From the NCBI GenBank assembly GCA_023436745.1, contig JAEZHZ010000158.1:1-18851 (forward strand): a stretch of DNA of 18,851 nucleotides. Direction: 5' to 3'. A program made the position numbers and the translations under genes. Below are positions 13,670 through 18,851 of the stretch, piece by piece (the first letter of the stretch is position 1; each line of letters opens with the position of its first letter). This stretch comes from Pseudomonadota bacterium. GTDB taxonomy: Bacteria; Pseudomonadota; Alphaproteobacteria; Rhizobiales; Devosiaceae. The notes under the pieces are model-generated. The model made no database searches. It worked only from the letters and a program-made list of their open reading frames with translations, and was not told where the DNA came from.

Positions 13670-15637
13670 ATGCCCAGCAACCCCAGCAATTCCAACAGGA
13701 ATGTCCCGGCATCGAGGCGCCCCGCCGGCCAACCTTCCATGCCGCCGCGCAGCAACTGGCTGATCTTCCTGCTGATCCTGGCGGTGAACTACCTGCTCGT
13801 CAGCATCCTCTTCCCCGGCCCCGCCGGTCCGGAGCCGATCTCGTATTCGCTCTTCAGGACCCAGCTCGCGGCCGACAATGTCGCTGCGGTCCATACCCAG
13901 GGCGACACGATCGAGGGGCAGTTCAAGACACCGGTCAACTGGGCTCCACCAACCGTGGAGGGACAGCCGGCGCCGGAAAGCCGTACGATCGAGACGTTCA
14001 CCACCACCCTGCCGCTGTTTGTCGATCCGGGCCTCGAAACGGAGCTGGTGGACAAGGGCGTCGACATCAGGGCGGAGCCGCTCCAGACCGGAGCCAATCC
14101 GTTCCTGTCGCTGCTGGCCGCGTTCGGTCCCGCCCTGCTGATCATCGGGCTCTACGTCTGGCTGTTCCGTCGCGCCTCCAAGCAGGGGGGCGGGCTTTTC
14201 GGGCTCGGCGGCGGCATGGGCAAGAGCCGGGCACGGCGCTTCGACAAGGAGACCGAGACCAAGGTCACCTTCGAGGATGTGGCTGGCATCGACGAGGCCG
14301 AGAACGAGCTGATCGAGATCGTCGACTTCCTCAAGAATCCCGAGAAATACACCCGGCTCGGCGGCACGGCGCCCAAGGGCGTGCTGCTTGTGGGGGCGCC
14401 CGGCACCGGCAAGACCCTGCTGGCCCGGGCCGTGGCCGGGGAAGCAGACGTGCCGTTCTTCTCGATGAGCGGCGCCGAGTTCATCGAGATGATCGTGGGC
14501 GTGGGCGCGGCGCGGGTGCGGGACCTGTTCGCCGAGGCGCGCAAGAACGCGCCCGCCATCATCTTCATCGACGAGATCGACTCCATCGGGCGGGCCCGTG
14601 GGCAGACGGTGATCGGCGGGGCCAGCGAGCAGGAGCAGACGCTCAACCAAATCCTCACCGAGATGGACGGCTTCTCCAGCCGGGAAGGCGTGATCGTGCT
14701 GGCCGCGACGAACCAGCCAGACATTCTCGACAACGCCTTGCTGCGCGCGGGCCGGTTCGACCGCCGGGTGATGGTCAACCTTCCCGACAAGGCGGGCCGT
14801 GAGGCGATCTACAAGGTCCACACCCGAAACGTACCGCTCGCCGATGACATCGACCTCGGCAAGATAGCGCAGACCACACCGGGCTTTTCAGGGGCGGACA
14901 TCCGCAATCACACCAACGAGGCGGCCCTGCTTGCGGCGCGCCGGCAGGAGGACAAGGTCCACCAGAAGGACTTCATCGATGCTCTCGAGAAGATCATGCT
15001 GGGGCCGGAGCGTCCGCTGATCCTCAGCGAAGCCGACAGGAGGCGCGTTGCCTATCACGAGGGCGGGCACGCCATCCTCGGCCTCGTCGTCCCGGGAGCC
15101 GACCCGGTGCATCGCGTCACCATCGTGCCGCGCGGGCAGGCGCTGGGCGTCACCTACCAGCGCCCCCTCACCGACCGGTACAACTATCCGGAGGCCTATC
15201 TGCGGGCGAAGATCATCGGGATACTGGGCGGCCGGGCGGCGGAGGAGGTCGTCTATGGCACGAGGACCACCGGGGCCGAGAACGACATCGAGCAGGCCAC
15301 ATCCCTCGCCCGCCAGATGGTCGTCCGCTGGGGCATGAGCGACCGGATCGGCATGGTCCAGCTGGCCCCGCGTCAGAACGAGTGGACCGGCGGCGGCGGC
15401 TTCATGGGTGCCAAGCCCTATAGCGAGGACACGGCAAGGATCATCGACACGGAAGTGGCACGCATCATCGGCGAGTGCCACGACGAGGCCCAGCGCCTGC
15501 TGCGCGAGCACCGGGACGCTCTGGACCGGCTGGTCACGGCGCTCGTGGCTAGGGAGTCGCTGGACGAGACGGAACTGCTGGAAGCGACGGGGCTGCCGCC
15601 TGCCCCGCCCCTGCCCGACCAACCGCTGAATCCCTGA
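13670..15637 (+). CDS. FtsH-family ATP-dependent zinc metalloprotease (accessory, divergent copy)
   Basis: FtsH proteases extract and degrade membrane and cytoplasmic proteins as membrane-anchored hexamers. This 655-residue copy has TM1 (about 30-48), a ~95-residue periplasmic domain, TM2 (about 144-166), Walker A GAPGTGKT (242-249), Walker B IIFIDEID (297-304), the SRH segment NALLRAGRFDRR, zinc site HEGGH (463-467) and third ligand Asp539 (GAENDIEQAT). The pore loop, usually MFVGVG, reads MIVGVG, so the translocating Phe is Ile275. The sensor region GFSGADIRNHTNEAAL is also diverged from the common wording. It lacks the usual tilS neighbour of the housekeeping ftsH, so a second copy is likely. 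ATG 13670 is chosen over TTG 13658, which has no binding site. It is the last gene of the stress operon and its stop lies 6 bases from that of the convergent repressor gene. Confidence 0.93.
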   Translation: MPSNPSNSNRNVPASRRPAGQPSMPPRSNWLIFLLILAVNYLLVSILFPGPAGPEPISYSLFRTQLAADNVAAVHTQGDTIEGQFKTPVNWAPPTVEGQPAPESRTIETFTTTLPLFVDPGLETELVDKGVDIRAEPLQTGANPFLSLLAAFGPALLIIGLYVWLFRRASKQGGGLFGLGGGMGKSRARRFDKETETKVTFEDVAGIDEAENELIEIVDFLKNPEKYTRLGGTAPKGVLLVGAPGTGKTLLARAVAGEADVPFFSMSGAEFIEMIVGVGAARVRDLFAEARKNAPAIIFIDEIDSIGRARGQTVIGGASEQEQTLNQILTEMDGFSSREGVIVLAATNQPDILDNALLRAGRFDRRVMVNLPDKAGREAIYKVHTRNVPLADDIDLGKIAQTTPGFSGADIRNHTNEAALLAARRQEDKVHQKDFIDALEKIMLGPERPLILSEADRRRVAYHEGGHAILGLVVPGADPVHRVTIVPRGQALGVTYQRPLTDRYNYPEAYLRAKIIGILGGRAAEEVVYGTRTTGAENDIEQATSLARQMVVRWGMSDRIGMVQLAPRQNEWTGGGGFMGAKPYSEDTARIIDTEVARIIGECHDEAQRLLREHRDALDRLVTALVARESLDETELLEATGLPPAPPLPDQPLNP

Positions 15638-15643
15638 GCGGAC

Positions 15644-16684
15644 TCACGGCGACGGCGGGGCGGCATCGCTGTCGCCCTCCACCAGCTCCAGCGGCATGAC
15701 CCTGCGCACCACGCCGCCCGGATAGGCATCGGCAAAGCCGGGCATGGTCGCGAGCAGCCCTTCGGCGAGGCTGATGCCCAGGTCGCGCAGCGACAGCCGG
15801 AACGAGGTCAGCCGCGGCACCAGAAAGTGAGCCTGGGGACTGTCCCGCCCGATCAGCGCAAGGTTCCTGCCCGGCACAAGCCCGACCTCGTAGAGTCCGT
15901 TGTAGAGCCCCAGCGTCATCATCTCGTTGGTGAAGATGAAGCCGGTGGGGCGTTTGTCGGGGGGCATCGCCGCGATCGCGTGCGCGATCTCGTGGCCTCC
16001 CCGCTCATTCGGGTTGGCGCGAAACACCAGATCGGGATCGAAGGCGATGCCGTGGCGCGCCAGCTCCTCGCGGTAGGCATCGAGGAAGACGAAGCCGAGG
16101 TTGGTATCGTCCAGCGGCGCGTATACGCCGATGCGCCGATGCCCGCGGGCGACCAGCCGAGACACGCCGGTCCTGGCCATGCCTTCGAAATCGAGATCGA
16201 GCCATGGATGGCCGGCATCGGTTTCCGAGCGGCCGAGCGCGATGAAGGGGATGTTTCGGCTTGCCAGATAGTCGATCCGGTGGTCGATCCGCCTGGTCGC
16301 AGAGATGATGAGCGCATCCGCAAACCCCCGGGCCACAACGCGCTGCATGTAGGCGGTGGCGTCTTCCCCGGAGGAGCAGAGGAGCACAACGAGGTCGAGT
16401 TGATGGCGGGCGAAGACCGTCTGCACACCATCGAACACGCTCATGAAGAAGACGTCGCCCTCGCCCGTGATCTCGGAGCCGGTCTGCATCATGAAGCCGA
16501 TGACGCCGGTCGCGCCCTTGCGCAGCGCGCGGCCGGCCTGGTTGGGCACGTAGCCGATCCTTGCGGCCGCCTCGAAGACTCGTCGCCGGGTTTCCTCGTT
16601 GACGTCGGGCTTGCCGTTCAGAGCCCGCGACACCGTGCCGATGGACAGATTGAGCTGCTGCGCCAGGCGCTTGATCCCTGTCAT
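15644..16684 (-). CDS. LacI-family transcriptional repressor
   Basis: A 346-residue regulator. Residues 3-60 form the LacI helix-turn-helix and hinge: IKRLAQQLNLSIGTVSRALNG, then RRRVFEAAARIGYVPNQAGRALR. The rest is a periplasmic-binding-protein-like effector domain (VIGFMMQTGSEI, ALIISATRRID, GHRRIGVYAPLDD, FIFTNEMMTLGLYNGL, LALIGRD). It should bind the two CGTAAACGTTTACG-type sites just upstream and repress both itself and the divergent oxidoreductase-isomerase genes until a sugar or related ligand binds. The effector is not identifiable from sequence. A GGA immediately before the ATG is too close to be a normal ribosome site, so translation initiation may be weak. It is convergent with the ftsH-like gene, with only six bases between the two stop codons. 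Confidence 0.94.
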   Translation of the reverse strand: MTGIKRLAQQLNLSIGTVSRALNGKPDVNEETRRRVFEAAARIGYVPNQAGRALRKGATGVIGFMMQTGSEITGEGDVFFMSVFDGVQTVFARHQLDLVVLLCSSGEDATAYMQRVVARGFADALIISATRRIDHRIDYLASRNIPFIALGRSETDAGHPWLDLDFEGMARTGVSRLVARGHRRIGVYAPLDDTNLGFVFLDAYREELARHGIAFDPDLVFRANPNERGGHEIAHAIAAMPPDKRPTGFIFTNEMMTLGLYNGLYEVGLVPGRNLALIGRDSPQAHFLVPRLTSFRLSLRDLGISLAEGLLATMPGFADAYPGGVVRRVMPLELVEGDSDAAPPSP

Positions 16685-16702
16685 TCCTGTTCTGCAGCTT
16701 CC

Positions 16703-16716
16703 CGGAAACGTTTACG
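16703..16716. promoter_or_regulatory. LacI-type operator O1
   Basis: CGGAAACGTTTACG, 13 of 14 positions identical to the perfect palindrome at 16755-16768. It has the central CG of LacI/GalR-family operators. It lies 18 bases before the repressor's start codon and just upstream of the -35 element for the divergent genes, so it can serve autoregulation. Confidence 0.8.
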
Positions 16717-16724
16717 AATCCCAA

Positions 16725-16751
16725 TTGACACGTCGTCCGCTCCAATAATAG
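16725..16751 (+). promoter_or_regulatory. Probable sigma-70-type promoter of the oxidoreductase-isomerase genes
   Basis: A consensus -35 TTGACA (16725-16730) is followed after 15 bases by TAATAG (16746-16751). The -10 is imperfect and the spacing short, so the exact -10 is uncertain. The element sits between the two operators, and its start site would fall inside O2, the arrangement expected of a repressed promoter. Confidence 0.55.
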
Positions 16752-16754
16752 CGT

Positions 16755-16768
16755 CGTAAACGTTTACG
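16755..16768. promoter_or_regulatory. LacI-type operator O2
   Basis: CGTAAACGTTTACG, a perfect 14-base palindrome with central CG. Its centre is 52 bases from that of O1, close to five turns of the DNA helix, so one repressor tetramer or two dimers could act on the same face. It overlaps the expected transcription start. Confidence 0.85.
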
Positions 16769-16829
16769 GGCGATGTTCCATGCAGCCGCGGAAGACGGCG
16801 CCGGTTCAGGGTCCAGGGAGGAAGCCTTG

Positions 16830-17861
16830 GTGTTCACGGCGGTGCTTGCCGGATGCGGCAGCATGTCCAGGGGATGGCTCTCGGCACTGTCCGAGCATCC
16901 ACTGCTTCAGGGGCGGGTCAGGATCGTCGGCCTTGCCGACCTTGACGCCACCATGGCCGCCGAACGCGCGACCGAGTTCGGCCTTGAACATGCCGTCACC
17001 GGCAGCGACCTCCGCGCGATGCTCTCCGAGCTCAAGCCGGACATCCTGTTCGACGTCGTCACGCCTGCCGGCCGCACCGACGTGGTGGTGAGCGGCCTGC
17101 GTCATGGGTGCCACGTGCTCAGCGAGAAACCGATGGCGAACAGCATCGACGCCGCGCGTTCCATCCTTGCGGAAGCCGATGCGGCCGGCCGCCTCCACGC
17201 CGTCATTCAGAACCGCCGCTTCATCCCCGGGGTTCGCCGGATCCGCCGGCTGATCGAAAGTGGAGCGCTGGGCGAGCTCACCAGCCTCAACTGCGATTTC
17301 TTCATCGGAGCCCATTTCGGCGGTTTTCGTGAAGAGATGGACAACGTGCTGCTGCTCGACATGGCCATCCACACCCTGGACGCCGCCCGGTTCATGTCCG
17401 GCAAGGCGCCGCGGGCGGTCTACTGCCTCGAGACCAACCCGCGCGGCTCCTGGTACCGGCACGGAGCAGCGGCGAACGCCATCTTCGAACTGGCCGACGA
17501 TGTCGTCTTCAACTTCCGTGGCTCCTGGTGCGCCGAAGGCGCCAATACCAGCTGGGAGGGAAGCTGGAGGATCACCGGCACCAGGGGGACATTGCTGTGG
17601 GATGGCGAGGAGGCCCTTGACGCCCGTGTCGCAGCGGACGGCAGCGACCTGTTGCGCGACGCAGTTCCGGTCACCGTTCCCGCACCGGCCAGGGACGAGG
17701 AGACACATGGCCATGCCAGCGTCATCGCCGATTTCCTGACCGCCATCGAGACGGGCCGCGCACCCGAGACCGAGGGCCGCGACAACATCAACAGCCTGGC
17801 CATGGTGTTTGCCGCGATCGAGAGCGCCCGAACCGGGCAGCGCGTGACAATCCAAACCTGA
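16830..17861 (+). CDS. Gfo/Idh/MocA-family NAD(P)-dependent oxidoreductase
   Basis: A 343-residue cytoplasmic dehydrogenase of the inositol/glucose-fructose oxidoreductase superfamily. The N-terminal Rossmann fold has AVLAGCGSMSRGW (G8, G10) and IVGLADLD at the end of beta-2. The family signature EKP (Glu99-Lys100-Pro101, in HVLSEKPMAN) is present, as are NRRFIPGVRRIRRLIESGALGEL and DMAIHTLDAARF (Asp177, His181), which supply the catalytic pair. GTG 16830 is chosen because GGGAGGA (16816-16822) is spaced seven bases before it; the frame extends upstream to 16773 without a better start. It is the first gene under the LacI-type operators and is followed after 10 bases by the isomerase-like gene. 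The substrate is probably a sugar, inositol or their derivative, but cannot be specified. Confidence 0.92.
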   Translation: MFTAVLAGCGSMSRGWLSALSEHPLLQGRVRIVGLADLDATMAAERATEFGLEHAVTGSDLRAMLSELKPDILFDVVTPAGRTDVVVSGLRHGCHVLSEKPMANSIDAARSILAEADAAGRLHAVIQNRRFIPGVRRIRRLIESGALGELTSLNCDFFIGAHFGGFREEMDNVLLLDMAIHTLDAARFMSGKAPRAVYCLETNPRGSWYRHGAAANAIFELADDVVFNFRGSWCAEGANTSWEGSWRITGTRGTLLWDGEEALDARVAADGSDLLRDAVPVTVPAPARDEETHGHASVIADFLTAIETGRAPETEGRDNINSLAMVFAAIESARTGQRVTIQT

Positions 17862-17871
17862 GGAACCAGTC

Positions 17872-18774
17872 TTGAGCGATCCCGCCAAATCCATCCGCAT
17901 CGGCACCATGGTCAGCGCGACCGCCGGCAGGGCCTCGCAGCGGATTGCCGAGATCGCGGACCTCGGGTTCGAGAGCTTCGAGCCCTTCTTCTGGCAGACG
18001 ACCAACGGCCAGGACCTTGGCGAACTCGGGCGCCGCTGCCTGGGCGCGATCGGGGATCGCGACATCACCATTTCGACGATCGGCATGTTCGGCAACCCGC
18101 TCGAGGACGGGGAGCTGGACCGCGAGACGTTGCAGGGCTGGAAAGACTGCATCGACAACGCACACCATTTTGGTGCGACCTGCGTTGCGGGCTTTACCGG
18201 CCGGCTGCGGGGGCGACCGCTGACGGATAGCCTGCCGCAATATCGCGCCGTCTGGTCCGAGCTTGCCAAGCGGGCCAGCGACAGGGGCGTGCGCATCGCC
18301 TTCGAGAACTGCGCCATGGACGGCAACTGGCAGACCGGCGACTGGAACATCGCCCACAATCCCGATGCCTGGGAGCTGATGTTCAACGAGACCCCGGACG
18401 AGAATATCGGGCTCGAATGGGAGCCGTGCCACCAGCTGGTCTACCTGATCGACCCCTTGCCGCAGATCCGCAAGTGGGCGCCGCGGATCTTCCATGTCCA
18501 CGGCAAGGACGCGACGGTCCGGTGGGATGTGATCCGGGAGCACGGCATCTTCGGCAAGCATCCCTTCGTGTTCATGCGGACGCCGGGTTTCGGCGACAGC
18601 AACTGGACCGACATCATCTCGGAACTGCGGCTCGCCGGCTGGAGCGGATCGATCGACATCGAGGGCTGGCATGACCCGGTCTATCGCGATGCGCTGGAAA
18701 TGACCGGGCAGGTGCGAGCGCTCAACTACCTGAAGACCTGCCGGGGCGGCGACTACCTGGCTATCGCGGGATGA
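17872..18774 (+). CDS. Sugar phosphate isomerase/epimerase-like TIM-barrel protein
   Basis: A 300-residue xylose-isomerase-like (AP endonuclease 2 fold) barrel. It begins at TTG 17872, ten bases after the upstream stop, with GAGGAA as binding site; the next ATG (17908) would remove beta-strand 1 (SIRIGTMVS). Likely metal ligands are Glu145 (RIAFENC), Glu184 (GLEWEPCH), His208/His210 (IFHVHGKD) and Glu264 (SIDIEGWHDP), each at a strand end. Such proteins isomerise, epimerise or dehydrate sugars and inositol derivatives using a divalent metal. Pairing with a Gfo/Idh/MocA enzyme under one LacI repressor is a very common arrangement in Hyphomicrobiales, usually with an ABC sugar transporter, which may follow outside the window. 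Substrate unknown. Confidence 0.88.
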   Translation: MSDPAKSIRIGTMVSATAGRASQRIAEIADLGFESFEPFFWQTTNGQDLGELGRRCLGAIGDRDITISTIGMFGNPLEDGELDRETLQGWKDCIDNAHHFGATCVAGFTGRLRGRPLTDSLPQYRAVWSELAKRASDRGVRIAFENCAMDGNWQTGDWNIAHNPDAWELMFNETPDENIGLEWEPCHQLVYLIDPLPQIRKWAPRIFHVHGKDATVRWDVIREHGIFGKHPFVFMRTPGFGDSNWTDIISELRLAGWSGSIDIEGWHDPVYRDALEMTGQVRALNYLKTCRGGDYLAIAG

Positions 18775-18851
18775 ACACCGGTGCCGGCATGACAAAAGGG
18801 GAGGCAGATCGGGAGGAGTGAGTGCTGCCACCGGCGGTGCAGCGTCCGTGG

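Noticed and set aside
16806..18386. 526-codon minus-strand open frame across the oxidoreductase and isomerase genes
   Set aside because: It spans two genes with intact family motifs and reads as low-complexity antisense.
18811..18851. Possible start of a further gene (GTG 18818 or 18822 behind GGGAGGA)
   Set aside because: Only about ten codons are visible and the ribosome site spacing is too short for either start, so no coding call can be supported.
1..18851. Search for tRNA/rRNA genes, CRISPR arrays, transposase genes, IS ends and prophage genes
   Set aside because: No cloverleaf-like tRNA sequence, regularly spaced repeats, transposase, integrase or phage structural motif was seen on either strand. 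Every intergenic gap is shorter than about 210 bases.

Overview
The window is GC-rich, gene-dense chromosomal DNA, most likely from an alphaproteobacterium. The best clue is four promoter-like sites upstream of genes that fit the alphaproteobacterial general-stress sigma factor EcfG (GGAAC, 16-17 bases, CGTT); two fit exactly. The gene content (glycerol kinase, uronate isomerase, a LacI/oxidoreductase/isomerase sugar locus) would suit a free-living or plant/soil Hyphomicrobiales such as a Devosia relative. That genus guess is inference and weakly held.

Layout. (1) 1-908: C-terminal part of glycerol kinase. (2) 926-2332, minus strand: a two-gene unit with an APH(6)-type aminoglycoside phosphotransferase homologue followed by a CAP/SCP-domain lipoprotein. 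(3) 2333-5254: uronate isomerase (minus strand) surrounded by four very small plus-strand genes of unknown function (two single-pass membrane peptides, an Ala-rich peptide, a hydrophilic disordered peptide). (4) 5255-7726: maltooligosyl trehalose synthase (TreY), behind an exact EcfG-type promoter and a hairpin that includes its ribosome binding site. (5) 7818-15637: an apparent five-gene operon behind a second exact EcfG-type promoter. It encodes a Gram-positive-style bile salt hydrolase/choloylglycine hydrolase, a membrane alpha/beta-hydrolase of the Abhydrolase_9 type, two tandem paralogous membrane-anchored serine hydrolases, and a divergent second-type FtsH protease. (6) 15644-18774: a LacI-family repressor divergent from a Gfo/Idh/MocA oxidoreductase and a xylose-isomerase-like TIM-barrel protein. 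Two near-identical CGTAAACGTTTACG operators about five helical turns apart lie between them.

How the genes may work together. Regions 4-5 look like part of a general stress regulon: trehalose synthesis (osmotic/desiccation protection) next to an envelope-directed set of amidase, lipase/esterase and membrane-protease functions. The five-gene hydrolase-protease cluster is the best candidate for an undescribed system. Its genes are tightly spaced, three are predicted membrane hydrolases with periplasmic catalytic domains, and two members carry unusual changes at key positions: Ala where bile salt hydrolases have an oxyanion-hole Asn, and Ile where FtsH has its pore-loop Phe. Region 6 is an ordinary self-contained sugar or polyol catabolic locus of unknown substrate, and continues beyond the window.

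Limits: all family names come from reading motifs and remembered family sequences. No database search, structure prediction or alignment was run.
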